From Pycnopodia helianthoides (lineage: Eukaryota > Echinodermata > Asteroidea > Forcipulatida > Asteriidae): 64,000 nt of DNA. The DNA lies in NCBI GenBank assembly GCA_032158295.1, contig CM063256.1, forward strand, positions 10,214,453 to 10,278,452. The letters are read 5' to 3'. The notes under the pieces were generated by a model that had not been told where the DNA came from, made no database searches, and saw only the letters and a list, made by a program, of their open reading frames with translations. The translations under genes were made by a program, and so were the position numbers. Shown piece after piece: positions 13,057-25,190 of the stretch (the stretch's first letter is position 1; each line of letters starts with the position of its first letter).

Positions 13057-14984
13057 TTACATAATATATAAATGTTAAGTTTTTCATTTCATATTACAAA
13101 AAAGACATCACAATCAGAAGATTGAATTGCGTCTACAATTTACATTAATTCAATTTAAAATTTGTTAGGAAATAAACAAAAATACTTCAAATGATAGAAA
13201 AATCAATTAAGGATATAGACTTTTTAAAAGGCACAGTAGACAGAATACACATGACAACAACATTGAAAAAAGGGTCTTAAAGGGTGATCAAAGAGTAATA
13301 AAGGGCAGTGAACAGATAATATAAAAAGCCATGAATTCATTAAAAAGCTATTCTGGATGTGAAGGCAAGTCGTTTTAAGAAAAACATAGTCATAAAAAGT
13401 GGCATACATGTAGATTATTCATGATGGGCTTTATATAAAGTTGGTCTGAAATTTGATGATGGTTTGGGGGCTGGCACAACAAATAATACAGACTATGGTG
13501 TACAGGTACATGTACACGGACCTGACTGACAGACGCTACACCATGTACATGTAATTCAGCTTATTATAGATGTATGCAATCATGTCTAGAAACGCTGCCG
13601 TTCATTTGGCAGTTTGATTAAAATAAACAAAAGGAAGAGACAAACCCAAGGGCGAATAAAACAATGCATCGCGCACATCCTTATTTTCTCATTGTCTTGT
13701 CTGGTAGTCATTTAGTTTTACATGTACTACATGTAGTAAGATTATGAAATGGTCCGTAGAAAAGGGTGTGCTATTTATATATTTTTGTCCCCTTTTTTTT
13801 AGTGTGTTGAACTTTGCACTTTTCAAACATTCCTTCATGTTTCAAATGAAAAAGGGGATTTAAAATTTCTGCTTGAACAGACACTTCCATACAAGTACAA
13901 TATGTACAATGTACATGTAGGTGGCCTACTTTGCACTTTGGACTTTTGTAAATGTTTGGGATGAACATTTTTTGATTTTATCTGATTTCTTACCTTTTTT
14001 TATGCCTGCTTGGTTTAAAAAAGAAGCCATTTATTTTCTTCAGATAAAAGTAATCCTGCTTCATGTACACACCACACATTCTGTTGTAGTTGATCTATGT
14101 ACATTCTCTAGTGCTTAGGATACTGTTCCCAAAATTTGAAAATTAAAATCTATTGATACGGGGATTACCAAAAAGTGGAAATGCCATCATCTCAACAAAC
14201 CTCCTCAATTTAGGATCCCAGTTTCAGACCCTGTCTGTATTCAGCAATGACTCTCTGCCCTGAATTGTTAATTTTATTCACATTTATGTGTGAAATATTT
14301 TGTTATAAGACAGAAAATGATCATGGAAAAGGGATCGATTTAGAACTTTTATAGAAGACACATTTTCTGTAGGAGAATTCACCAGAAACCTCAAGTACAA
14401 ATCATACATTAGTACCTCACACTTTTTTGTAAATCAGGGCACTTTTAAATGGATGCCATGTGGATTCAATCATAGTGTACAGGAGTAAACATATGAGCCT
14501 GTAGATTACATTGTGTTATAATATCATCAACATGTACATTGTACATGTACTGGAAGAAAGCCTTACATCATGGGAATGGTATGCACCCTGACTGCACCAT
14601 GATCAAAGAACAGATGAAACATTATTATTGTGCTATAGAGTCAATCAGTCCACAGAGCTGCCTGCCCTGGCCCTGTACACTCTAACAACAGTCTCACAAT
14701 AACAAGCAATGCGTGTTCTTAAGTAGTACATAAACCTATGTACAGTATGTACACAATATTTTTTTTTTTTTCCAGGGATAAACTTGCATACTTGAAATGT
14801 ATAAAATGTGCAGTACACATTGCTTGCGGATTGCATGTGTGTGCTGTAGATTACAGTATGCATAGATCTACATTCTACATGTAGTACAGAGTACATTTAA
14901 ACAGATTATTACTGACAAATCTTTACGAGTACAAGGTACGAAACATTGTAAAAATGCAATTTGGTCTCTGGACATGTACAGGAG

Positions 14985-15305
14985 CAGGCCTGATACAGTA
15001 CTTTTTTTTTTTTTTTTTTAAAGGGGCAAGGCAGAAGGGCAATGCAATGCTGCCTTGGTAAAGGGCACCTCTATGAGGGAATTATGTGAATTTGTATCAA
15101 TGGAACATTGCAAGGGGCACCAAGGCAAGAAGCCATTTTGATGTATGGCGGACACATTACTAGGGCACTATTCGGTTTGGGTAAAGTAGTCTGTGTGAAC
15201 CCCGAAAAAACAGTGCACGCCCATACTGTAGTTTCCACCATACATGTTCATCAAAAAGACAAATGACAAGGTGCATGGAGGCAATTGCCTCCATGATCAG
15301 GCCTG
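14985..15305. repeat. CAGGCCTGAT-type element, whole copy
   Basis: Inverted ends CAGGCCTGATAC and GATCAGGCCTG. Inside: a poly-T tract, 'aaaggggcaaggc', 'gggcacctctatgaggg', 'aaggggcaccaaggc' and the palindrome 'ggaggcaattgcctcc'. A non-coding foldback element; related copies at 22135-22272 and 30810-31235. Confidence 0.65.
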
Positions 15306-15526
15306 CAGGTGTTCTTGGATACTGTCCCTGTAAAATCATGACTGGCACTCATTTCTAATATAAACTTTTGCGATACACAATGTACATTGTGTGTGTGTAT
15401 CCACTGCGAGTTACAACATTTAATACAGCCTTTGGTTTGAGTTGCTTTTTGCACTAAATCTAAGGAGCATTGTTTTAAGCACAGGGAAACTTCTGTGCCC
15501 AAATAGAAAGACGAAAGGTGATCCCT

Positions 15527-15770
15527 CTGCTGCTGCTTCCTACATGTAGGTTGTACCGTAAACTCTAGTGTGATTCCTGTGGCTATACGGCAGTTACAGG
15601 TTAGCTTGTAAATGGCACCCCCGAACAAAGATACATTTATGTATTGACAAAATAGGGAGTCCGCCAACATACATGTAGGGCTAGATATAGTAGCTCAGTT
15701 GATAGAGCGCCGGCACGATAATCCAGAGGTCGCAGGTTCAAATCCTGCTCTCATGAATTTTTCTTTGTGC
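15527..15770 (+). repeat. tRNA-like dispersed repeat, copy 2
   Basis: Second copy of the block at 4098-4340: shared 'gtaaactctagtgtgat', 'ggcacccccgaacaaagat', 'ttgacaaaatagggag', then the tRNA-like end (about 15678-15755) with A-box tagctcagttgatagagcg and B-box ggttcaaatcc. Lies 167 bp before ROCK exon 1 of this window. Confidence 0.6.
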
Positions 15771-15936
15771 AACAACAAATAATGTTCTTTTAAAATTTAA
15801 CCAGTCAGCTTCCCTGACAAGTGGTTTATTACTTGATAAAATAGAAAGCAGAGGTGTACCTGTATGTCAATACAAAATATGTTACGCACATCAGTTTAAC
15901 GGCGTGTGTATTTCTAATCCTATTTGATCAAAACAG

Positions 15937-16018
15937 GATGGGATTTCAGCCCTTGTCAGCGATGTCAACATCCCAGCTGTGAAACGGAACAAAAACGTGG
16001 AAACATTTCTGAAGAGAT
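15937..16018 (+). CDS. ROCK: ROCK exon 1 of window: N-terminal segment
   Basis: Encodes 27 codons plus one base, starting DGISALVSDVNIPA and ending NVETFLKR. This matches the region just before the kinase domain in vertebrate ROCK (DGLDALVYDLDFPALRKNKN). Acceptor AG at 15935-15936, donor GT at 16019-16020 (GTAAGT). The first codon is in phase 0 by homology. An upstream exon with the initiator Met must precede it; none was recognised in the first 15.9 kb. Confidence 0.88.
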
Positions 16019-16562
16019 GTAAGTAGAAGATAAGTGTTTTAGCACACCGTTTTCTCTATCCAGCCAGGCTGGAAGCAAATCCACCCGGTGATTGATTGAA
16101 AAGTTAATTTCATTTATTCAGTTCAATTTAAATCAGTCATTGAATGTCTAGATTTGATTCCTGACGGAATTTTCCTGCCTCAGAATTTTTTCTCTGGACC
16201 AAAAGTATTTTACACAAGACCTGAACTATTTTATTAAAGGCAACGTATATTTTGTCAGCACTGAACATGTGCCGTGACTGTTGGGGACTTGAACATTTGT
16301 ACAGTGACAAATATTAGTCTGGTTTTGCGTCAACAAGACCTAGTTACGACTTCGTATTCATGAGATGGGAATCAGACCATTTATGAATTTGCTACTTTAA
16401 AAGTAAATCCTTCAAGGTCAAGCAAGGTCAAGACTGTCCGTTTAAAAAATGTAGAAGTCATTCTTAAACATTTCTTAAGGGTTATGGTATGACTGAACAC
16501 ATGACCAAGCGAACAGTTTAACAGCTTGCCTGGCATAGATTACTTGAAAGTTGAATCCACTA

Positions 16563-16936
16563 TTAAAGGAACATTACAGAATTGGTTTTTGCTAACAAAA
16601 CAGTTGCTGGCAGTGTAAGCACTTTATGTAATCCACCATATATACATAAACTGACAAACCTGTAGAAGTTTGTAGTGAAAATAGTGAAAAACCGATTACA
16701 CATTTGCATGAAATCATATAGATTCAACACATGAATAAAACGCTCACTGAGCGATAAACTCCTATCGGAAAATTAGTTTATTCATTTTTCATCAAATATG
16801 GCATTTCAGACAGAAATATTTCAAGGGATGTTTTCTACTATCATCATCATTAGACCGTTGAAGTTTTATGTTAATCTGTGATCAAAAAGTATATTTTACA
16901 AGTTTTTTTCTTACCAATTCTGTAATGTTCCTTTAA
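16563..16936. mobile_element. TTAA foldback element (AGGAACATTACAG family), copy 1, touching an acceptor
   Basis: 374 bp with TTAA at both edges and inverted ends AGGAACATTACAGAATTGG / CCAATTCTGTAATGTTCCT. Two more copies at 19692-19989 and 41629-41998. TTAA ends suggest a piggyBac- or Kolobok-type non-autonomous element. Its right edge is 10 bp before exon 2, so its T-rich end (tttttttcttaccaattc) acts as the pyrimidine tract of that acceptor. Confidence 0.88.
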
Positions 16937-16946
16937 CTTCTTGAAG

Positions 16947-17047
16947 ATGATGGACCAGTTGACGACGTGAAGCTTCACAGACTGTCGTCTCATGACTTCG
17001 CGGTCATCAAAGTCATCGGAAGGGGAGCTTTCGGAGAAGTTCAAGTG
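16947..17047 (+). CDS. ROCK: ROCK exon 2: start of kinase domain, glycine loop
   Basis: Completes the Tyr codon split with exon 1, then reads DGPVDDVKLHRLSSHDFAVI and the ATP-binding glycine loop GRGAFGEVQV. Acceptor AG at 16945-16946; donor GTAAGA from 17048. The acceptor is unusual: a TTAA-ended transposon stops only 10 bp upstream (see 16563-16936), so the pyrimidine tract belongs to that element. Confidence 0.94.
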
Positions 17048-17961
17048 GTAAGAAAACTATGTGATCTCTTCTTGGCTATTATTTTCGTAGCACAATTGTT
17101 TCTTTGCAGATATTTGAAATCCTGCTGAGCCTGTTATTCATTATCCCTTTGCGAGAGGTGAACAAACTGCACCAAATGGTAAACATTGTTGCATTTTGTT
17201 GCATACATGTGTAGCAGTCAAGTCGAATCCCATATCACTAAAATAAGCTCAAGAAGGTGCACAAAATCCCCAAACATTTAAACAGCTTTTTATTTTTATT
17301 CACTGACATTGGGGAATGACATTTTCACAAGTTGGTTGGATGGTACAGTAAAATAGTTTTTTTTTTTAATAGTTTTTTTATACTAGACTTTGGAAACAAA
17401 TTCACTCTTTCTAAATCAGCGGTGTTCGTGTACCTTTAAGCCCACGTTATGAATCGCTCTGGTACCTGTAGTTGTTTTTTTTACATTTGCAATGTTGTTA
17501 TCTTCTGAAACGAAACAAGCCCTGCTAGACACAGCAGACCATGGGGGGGTACCAGGGAAGATGCATTAGCACTTAGATTGAAATGATCATTATGTTGAGA
17601 GGCCTGTACAGTACATAAATGCAGTCCCTAGTTTCAATTCCCATGTCTGGATTTTGACGTAAACAGCGGAGGAGGCCCCGCAATCAACTCTGTTGGGTAT
17701 CTCCAGGCTCGCTTTTATTTAGTAAACACAAAGGTAAGTGCCACAGATGTTTTTCGAGATGCTTATCATGGAGTGTTTTGTTTTTCTCGTTTGCTTGAAT
17801 TTTGCGCGATGTAATAAAAAGGCTCAACGAAATTGATTGAGCCGTATCCTTTAACACGATACTCTTTCCCCCCCCCCAAAAAAAAAACAGATTGAGATGT
17901 GGGTTGTCAAGCAAATTGCACAGATAATACAAAAAACAGGGCATCTCTGTTTGGTGAAAGG
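17048..17961. other. Intron 2, first part: nothing recognised
   Basis: No exon or clear repeat. Holds a poly-T patch near 17350 and a C/A run near 17871-17888. Open frames on the minus strand are unsupported. Confidence 0.6.
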
Positions 17962-18350
17962 TTAAAGACACTTGACACCTTTGATAATTGTCAAAGCCCA
18001 GTCTTCTCACTTGGTGTATCTCAACATAATGCACAAAATAACAAACCTGTGAAAATTTGAACTCAATTGGTCGTCGAAGTTGCGAGATGATAATGGAAGA
18101 AAAAACACCCTTGTCACACGAAGTTGTGTGCTTTCAGATGCTTGATTTCGAGACCTCACGCGTGAAGTCTCGAAATCAATTCAAATATTTTACTGAGAAA
18201 TTACTTCTTTCTCAAAAACTACGTTACTTCAGAGGGAGCCGTTTCTCACAATGTTTTATACTATCAACAGCTCTCCATTGCTCGTTACCAAGTAAGTTTT
18301 TATGCTAACAACTATTTTGAGTAACTACCAATAGTGTCCAGTGCCTTTAA
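17962..18350. mobile_element. TTAA foldback element (AGACACTTGACAC family)
   Basis: 389 bp between TTAA at 17962-17965 and 18347-18350; ends AGACACTTGACACC and GTGTCCAGTGCCT are inverted. Near the middle is a strong hairpin, ttgatttcgagacctcacgc with its mirror up to 18181. A relative is at 39676-40018, sharing 'aacctgtgaaaatttgaact' in the reverse sense. Non-coding. Confidence 0.75.
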
Positions 18351-18994
18351 ATCTTGCACATTTAAAAATGTGCAATTTACTTTTATTTTTACTGTTTGAA
18401 AAACCCTGATATTGTAACAAGGACGTAATTCATTACACTGCCACGGACAAATTAGTAATAGGAATAACTTTCAAAAAGTCAGTTCACTTTTTCAGTCACT
18501 CATACCACCATCTGAAAAAAGAGGTGATTAGCTATCCACAAAGAGAGTTTGCCATGGGTTTAATCCGAGCCTTCTCGTTCGATGGCATTCCTGTTTTTCG
18601 ATTTTTTTTTCTCACAAGATGTGAAATTAAGCGAATGCCAGTGCTCCGAGGCACGCGTTCTAAATTGACGGTCAGGACCGCGGCGGGAGAAATCAGCGTC
18701 TGTGTCTGTTGATCTGAATGATGTGATTTAATGGAAGCTACCGCGCTCGTCCCTTGGAATGGGGGGAAAAATTAGCACCAGCTAAGATTCTGTGTTGGCG
18801 GGTCGCTCTAAAGTGCAAGTGTGTTTCTAGCTGAGTAGATACGGAAAGTTTTTACTTTTCAGAAGTATCGACAACGTCGAACAACCTAGAAATTAAATTC
18901 CAGAAGGGGAGGTGACTGCTTTTCCTGAGTAAACATGGTAAAAGGAACACTTAAAATAAAAATAAAATAAGAAATCTGTTCAGGGTGCAAACTT

Positions 18995-19075
18995 TGATAC
19001 GAGGGGCCAGTTTCATAGCAATGCTAACTGTTAATTGTGCTAACTGTTAATTGTGCTAACTGTAGCAGAAGAATT
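18995..19075. repeat. Short triplicated motif inside a foldback remnant
   Basis: The 17-bp phrase tgctaactgttaattg occurs in tandem near 19023-19060, after 'ggccagtttcatagcaa', which resembles the end of the GGGCCCAATTTCATAGAG family. Confidence 0.5.
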
Positions 19076-19189
19076 TGCTTGAGCGTAAGCAGATTTCACA
19101 GGCTAGGAAGAAAATTGGGCGGCCAGATTGTGCGTTCACTGCGGATTTGCATTGTTGCGTCTTTTGTTTGCTGACAGTAAGCACCCGAA

Positions 19190-19640
19190 GGTCAGCGTGC
19201 CTTTTCCGAACTTGGACTCTGGCGTTTCTGATCAGCAGAGTGTGGGTTCGGGTCCCAGTCGCGGCACTTGTGCCCTTGAGCAAGATACTTAACCATAATT
19301 GCTTTGTCCTTCGGATGGAACATAAAGCCATACTACATGTAGGTCCCATGTATTACGATTGGTCCTGGCACTTGTGCCCTTGAGCAAGATACTTAACCAT
19401 AATTGCTTTGTCCTTCGGATGGGACGTAAAGCTGTAGGTCCTGTGTATTACAATTGGTAGTGCACGTACACGTAAAAGAACCCAGAACACTTATTGTGGA
19501 GGAGTAGGAATTAACCCCGGCGTTTCTGGTTCACATGGCAAGCACATGTGTTGACAGGTTTCCTCAGTCATGTCAGTCTTAATTGTGAGCTACAATGATT
19601 AAGTTTACTTATGAGGCATCTTCGGCATGTTTGGTTTCAT
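19190..19640 (+). repeat. SINE-like copy with internal duplication
   Basis: B-box gtgtgggttcgggtccca, then 'gcacttgtgcccttgagcaa', 'accataattgctttgtcctt' and 'gatgg'. The last block is repeated about 105 bp later (from 19369), a partial internal duplication. Ends with 'gaacccagaacactt' and a decayed 3' part. Non-coding. Confidence 0.65.
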
Positions 19641-19691
19641 TACCAGAAATATGTAAAAAATAATAACGATAACTGTCATGACTCTGTACAT

Positions 19692-19989
19692 TTAAAGGAA
19701 CATTACAGAATTGGTTTTTGCTAACAAAAGAGTTGCTGGCAGTGTAAGCACTTTATGTAATCCACCATATACAGAAACTGACAAGCATGTAGAAGTTTGA
19801 GATCGATCGGCCATCTGGGTCACGAGAAAATAGTGAAAAACCGATTACACATTTGCATGAAATCATATAGATTCAACAAATGAATAAAACGCTCACTGAG
19901 CGATAAACTCCAATCGGAAAATTACTTTTATTCCTTTCTCATCAAATATGGCAAGTTTTTTTCTTACCAATTCTGTAATGTTCCTTTAA
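19692..19989. mobile_element. TTAA foldback element (AGGAACATTACAG family), copy 2
   Basis: 298 bp, same inverted ends as 16563-16936 and flanked by TTAA. Lacks part of the right inner region present in copies 1 and 3 (the 'cagacagaaatatttcaagg' block). Lies 103 bp before ROCK exon 3. Confidence 0.85.
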
Positions 19990-20092
19990 TGCATGATGTA
20001 CAGTATCATGTAGGTGTTTTCTCTATACGTGTAGTTGTATTTAATAACTTTACAGATTACAGATTTGAGCATGAATTCTGTTTATGTTCCAG

Positions 20093-20152
20093 GTCCGAGA
20101 AAAGGATTCCCGCAAGGTGTTTGCCTTGAAGCTTCTCAGTAAAATGGAAATG
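20093..20152 (+). CDS. ROCK: ROCK exon 3: catalytic lysine strand
   Basis: Twenty codons, VREKDSRKVFALKLLSKMEM. The Lys of ALK is the expected ATP-anchoring lysine of the kinase N-lobe. Acceptor AG 20091-20092, donor GTAAGC from 20153, both in phase 0. Confidence 0.95.
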
Positions 20153-20264
20153 GTAAGCCGAAGCAAAAGTCAATTGATTCTTGTTTTTGTATACAAAACC
20201 AAAACAGTGAACATTTTTTGTCTATCATCTATAAACAAATGCATGATTATTGTAGTAGGATTAG

Positions 20265-20553
20265 CAGGGTTTGCCCAGGATTTCTTAAGTGGTGGAAAAA
20301 TGTTTCCCTGGAAACCATTGCGAGATGGATCAGTCACACGATATACTCGAATCAAAGAATTACTCATAATGAATGGCTTTGGATACCATTTGTACTGGTA
20401 AATACCCAATTGATAGGAAATTGCAAGTGTAATTTTAAAATTCTGAAAATGTGTGGCGGTCGGAAACAGAGAAAATTCTGCCAGTGGTGGTTGGTGAATC
20501 CTGAGTGCCGGTCGGGTTTTCTGGCACCGACCACTGTGGGCAGAAGAACCCTG
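20265..20553 (+). mobile_element. CAGGGTTCTGCC element, copy 2, with 6-bp target duplication
   Basis: 289 bp, from CAGGGTTTGCCCAGG to AGAAGAACCCTG. Perfect direct repeat GATTAG at 20259-20264 and 20554-20559. Same body as 3337-3647, including the shared GTGCCGGTCGGGTTTTCTGG block. Confidence 0.85.
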
Positions 20554-20559
20554 GATTAG

Positions 20560-22134
20560 ATGGTTGTTAGTGTTACAAGGTTTTTTTTTATTGTTTTGAT
20601 TCCATAATTTATGGTAGAAAAGAATAAGGGAATTCACATTTGTGACACTTTTCCTGGCTGCAAATCACAATGCAGAACCCTGAGAAATAGTTTTGCTTGT
20701 TGTTCGTATTCAGTTGTTGCTTTTCCTGATTGCAGTTTCTGATTGCAGTTTTCTGATGGTACAATGTACGCTGGCACTTTGGTCTTAATCTGTGTTTATT
20801 CAGCCTTGGTGAAATGGTAGTGAAACTGGTTTCGTGCATGATAAAGTTAGGAATAATAAAGTTGGAATAATCAAAAAAGTAGCTTCGGTTATGGTTGAGG
20901 TTATTTCATTGTGACAGCGTGTACATGTTCGTTGTACATAGTACATGTGCGTGTATCCAGGGTTGTAGCTAGAGAAGTTTTACTGCCGACTGCAAAATTT
21001 GTTTCAGCCCAGTGTGCACAATGCAAGCCGCCCATGCGCATTATTTTTGTCCAGTGATGTGAACAAACAAACAAGCTATTAGCGTAACATTTGTAATTCA
21101 TTAGCTTACCAGAATAAATGAATACATGTATGATTGCCTGTGCGATCATTTTCAAACTAGTATCAGCGCAATCAGGCAAGTCATTTCACAAACAAACTTT
21201 CTCATGTGTGCACAACGGCGGCTGATTTCAATGAACACAACCGCCCCTTGGGAGCCTTCGGTGTAGCGTTTTCAAATTTAAAATTTCATGAGGCAATTTT
21301 CCTGAGTTGCATTACCGAGCACTAGTGCTCAATGCAAATGTGCACAGATGTACATCATGTACGCGCATATGATGTACACTGCAACGACAGGTTACTTGCA
21401 GTCTGTCGTTGTGTGTATGATTGGATTGAAATCTGGAAGATGCATGTTTTACCGTGTTTGGTCGAATAAGAAGTAAACGAACAAGTATTGTTAGGCAATT
21501 ACATGTACTCAACTGAATTATTTAGTGTTCCGGATTTTGCACTTAAATTAAGTGACTTCATTTTTCTTTCATGCCACCACGTGGTGGTCGGTGCCGACCA
21601 GCTACAACTCTGCATACATTTACATGTACATGTATATCATCATAGAGTTGTTCTGTTCAAACATGGGAGGTAAAAAGAGAAGGAGATCCAACAAGAGGCT
21701 GTTTAAAGGTTTAAGGTCCCATGCCGCCGTTACTGGCAAGTTAAAAATTACAGTAGGGGTCAGAAGGGAGGAGTTACAGTAATATGAAACAACCAGCAAA
21801 AAAGTTCTAATGCTCTGTGGAGACAGTGATTTGACTAATCAAGAATGGTTGAAAACTTTAGATTTAGCCATTTAAATAAAAAACACAATAGTTTTTTGGT
21901 CCATGGTAGTTGGTCACAACACTACAACGTATTACACACATTAAATGCAAGCCTGCAGTACGGTGTAGTCTGTGCAACGCTCCACCATTACACAATCAGT
22001 GCAGTTGAACGGTTTCAAACGATCGGTCATCTCAACAGCAAGGGTTGCCAAGAGTGGGATTTTTGAAAATCCGCAAAGACATGATGTATGATTGGTAGTT
22101 ATCAATTAAATCATTTTTGAAAACCAATGATGTG
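20560..22134. other. Intron 3, middle: nothing recognised
   Basis: No exon supported. Contains TACATGTA words near 20925-20950 and 21620-21635 and unassigned AT-rich DNA. The frame at 21552-21782 (basic KKRRRSNKRLFKG stretch) has no family match and no splice support. Confidence 0.55.
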
Positions 22135-22272
22135 CAGGCCGATACCTATTAGCCTTGGTGCCCCTTGAAATATTCCATTTGAGATGAACGCTTTCCTCAT
22201 ACATGTATGAGGTGCCCTTTTACCAAGGTAAAGCGCCTTGGTGCCCCTGCCCTTTTGAAGCATCAGGCCTAC
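22135..22272. repeat. GGGGCACCAAGG-type element, minus orientation
   Basis: Reads 'ccttggtgccccttgaaata', 'cctcatacatgtatgaggtg' and 'aagcatcaggcct', the reverse of the family at 14985-15305. Ends partly lost. Lies about 90 bp before ROCK exon 4. Confidence 0.6.
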
Positions 22273-22304
22273 ATATGGAATCATGCGTTTTGTTATCAAT
22301 TTAA

Positions 22305-22847
<543 letters not shown>

Positions 22848-23229
22848 TAGGTCTATAAATGTCAACATTCATTCATTCAGACGATACAAGAGTTGTGTAC
22901 TTCCCGTATTCACACAGGGTCGCTCTTTGTTTAGACACATTGGTTATGTTTGCAACACCAAAAAAATTCCCCTTTTATATCCTGTCAGACTACAGTGTGA
23001 TGGATTAACATCAGACTACATTGTGATGGATTAACATAGCACATGTAGGAATGCATTTTTGGGATGAATCTACAATAAATAAACAACTGTCATACTTAGC
23101 ACAGAAATCCTTTTTTTTAACCAAAAAGTGTGATAGTATACAATTATAACATGGTTGGAGGGTGGACAGTTGATATTAGCTCCCCGAGGTATTGGAAGTT
23201 GACAAACTGGTTTCCAAGGCGAACGACCA

Positions 23230-23422
23230 GGGCCCAATTTCATAGAGCTGCTTAAGCACAAAAAGTAGCTAAGCACAAGAAAACTATGCTTACCAGAATA
23301 AGGTTACCAGCCAAACCACCATACCACATGTACAATTTGTGACTGGTATCCTGCTCATTTCGGCTTAGCAGGCAATTGTTAAGCAACATTTTCTGCTTAA
23401 GCAGCTCTATGAAATTGGGCCA
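23230..23422. mobile_element. GGGCCCAATTTCATAGAG foldback, copy 1
   Basis: About 190 bp, GGGCCCAATTTCATAGAGCT at left and agctctatgaaattgggcc at right. The inner arm repeats taagcacaaaaagtagctaa and accagaataaggttaccagc. Forms a long imperfect hairpin; no coding capacity. Confidence 0.75.
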
Positions 23423-23579
23423 AGGTATCATGCCAGGGTATACATGGTATACTATAGTGAACATTAACAATGGCAGGCCGGGATTGAATGATTAGGCTCC
23501 GATTTTTGGAAGCGATTTGTACACGTTTTAAATTGGGGGAGGTGGATGGGGTGCTTGAATATGATGGCTGACAGAACCA

Positions 23580-24340
23580 AAGCCATAGCCATGGAATAGT
23601 ATACAAGTAAAGCAGTATCCCAATTGGTGGCCAATTCGGAACACGATCTAAGTCAGCTTGTCAAGATGGTAATTGGAGGTGGGGGTGCTCTTAATATGGC
23701 TGATAGCCTTAGCCAAAGCAATGAAACGGAACAAGCCATAAGTCAGCCAGTCAGGATGTTAAATTGTAGGGTACAATTCAGTGTAAGTATACTTCAATGA
23801 AGCTGACTGAGCCCGAAGCCAGAGCCATGGAACGGAAGCCATGGAATGGAACAAGCCATTCAGCCAGCCAGGATTGTTAATTGTAGGGTACATGTACTTC
23901 AATGAGGCTGACTGAGCCTGGAGCCAGAGCAATGGAATGGAAGCCAGAGCCATGGAATGGAACAAGCCATAAGTCAGCCAGTTAGGATGTTAATTGTAGG
24001 GTACATGTACTTCAACGAGGCTAACTGAGCCTGAAGCCAGAGCAATGGAATGGAACAAGCCATAAGTCAGCCAGTTAGGATGTTAGTTGTAGGGTACATT
24101 TACATGTACATGTACTTCAATGAGGCTGACTGAGCCTGAAGCCAGAGCCATGGAATGGAAGCCAGAGCCCTGGAATGGAACAAGCCATAAGTCAGCCAGT
24201 TAGGATGTTAATTGTAGGGTACATTTACATGTACTTCAATGAGGCTGACTGAGCCTGAAGCCAGAGCCATGGAATGGAAGCCAGGGCCATGGAATGGAAC
24301 AAGCCATAAGTCAGCCAGTTAGGATGTTAATGAGAGATGA
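23580..24340. repeat. Tandem repeat, unit about 90-130 bp, 5-6 copies
   Basis: Recurring phrases: gagccatggaatggaacaag, ccataagtcagccagttagg, atgttaattgtagggtacat, cttcaatgaggctgactgag. Later units are nearly identical; earlier ones diverge. Unit length varies by an extra 'atggaatggaagccagagc' block in some copies. The minus-strand open frames here follow from the repeat and are not taken as genes. Confidence 0.8.
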
Positions 24341-24950
24341 CAGATGGCCACTTGGTGGATGAGGCTGTAGCTTTTCTCCCCTCTTGTCACGCCTGCCTTG
24401 GCTGTCAGTTGCAATCTTCTTCACAGTCATGACAGATAAATTAAACTGTACACGTACACGTACATGCCCAATGGGAAATTGTGTGCGGATTTTATGTCAC
24501 TTGTATTAGGTTCTGAAGGCAAACTGAGTTGCATGTGCTCGGGCATGAGAGTTTGTCATTAAAATTTGTCTAACACTGCTAGGTGAAGGTGTTTTTAAAA
24601 GGATTGTCCCCCAATTCTAGGAGCAGTTAAATATGCACTTTGTACTTTATGCACATTGACAATATACATTTGTACAAGTAGGTGATTAGTTTTACTCATG
24701 CGTCACCATTTTGAAGTCACTGACTTTTCTGAAATGTTGTAATGAATTGTGATCATGGTGCAGTTTCTTTGATCTTAAAATTCACACAAACGCTTAGAGC
24801 TACATGTAGTACACAACTCTCAGAGTGAAAAACTTCAGAAGTGTGATTTCTCAGGATTTTTTTGCTGATGTCAGGATTTTCTCAAAATGGCCTGAGCCTT
24901 CCAAATTGTATTGAAAGAAGTGAAGCAGTCACAAAAAAGAGACAGAATTA
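24340..24950. other. Intron 4, part after tandem repeat: nothing clear but a repeat fragment
   Basis: No exon. From about 24845 the phrase 'ctcaggattttttt..gtcaggattttctc' belongs to a family with copies near 29080, 51872, 59655 and 61190. Confidence 0.5.
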
Positions 24951-25052
24951 GTCCACATTATGTCCCAACCTGTAACTTATTGTAATTCTGGTCTGCTGTT
25001 GATGCACATACATGCACATACATGTACATATGTACATGTACACATGTACATG

Positions 25053-25190
25053 TATATGGGTTTTGAGGCATTGCATGGTGAGGTATCAGTATATATTCGG
25101 TTTGCGGTAACACCATGTGTAAAAATATCTACTTTGCTGTGTAGATTTGTTCTTTAGAGAACTTGTCTTGCTATTTATTCTACTGCCGCG
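25053..25190. repeat. Left half of GGTTTGCGGTAACACC foldback
   Basis: Reads tatatgggttttgaggcatt, gcatggtgaggtatcagtat, ggtttgcggtaacaccatgt, then tttgttctttagagaacttg. This is the left arm of the complete foldback at 47873-48180; no right arm follows. Confidence 0.7.

Larger units (their letters stand above)
1..15936. other. 15.9 kb with no recognised exon (upstream DNA or first ROCK intron)
   Basis: I searched both strands for the expected ROCK first coding exon (helical segment with DP.S..N...LL before DGISALV) and found no match. Open frames here are short and show no family similarity or sensible splice context. Named repeats are listed separately. Between them I see only AT-rich sequence, TACATGTA-type words, homopolymer runs (poly-G at 2300-2313 and 8921-8932; poly-T at 15002-15019) and repeat fragments. 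I see no gene in 1-637, 833-1847, 2152-3336, 5071-6109, 6316-7147, 7511-8380, 8553-10686, 11081-12134 or 13057-14984. Confidence 0.7.
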
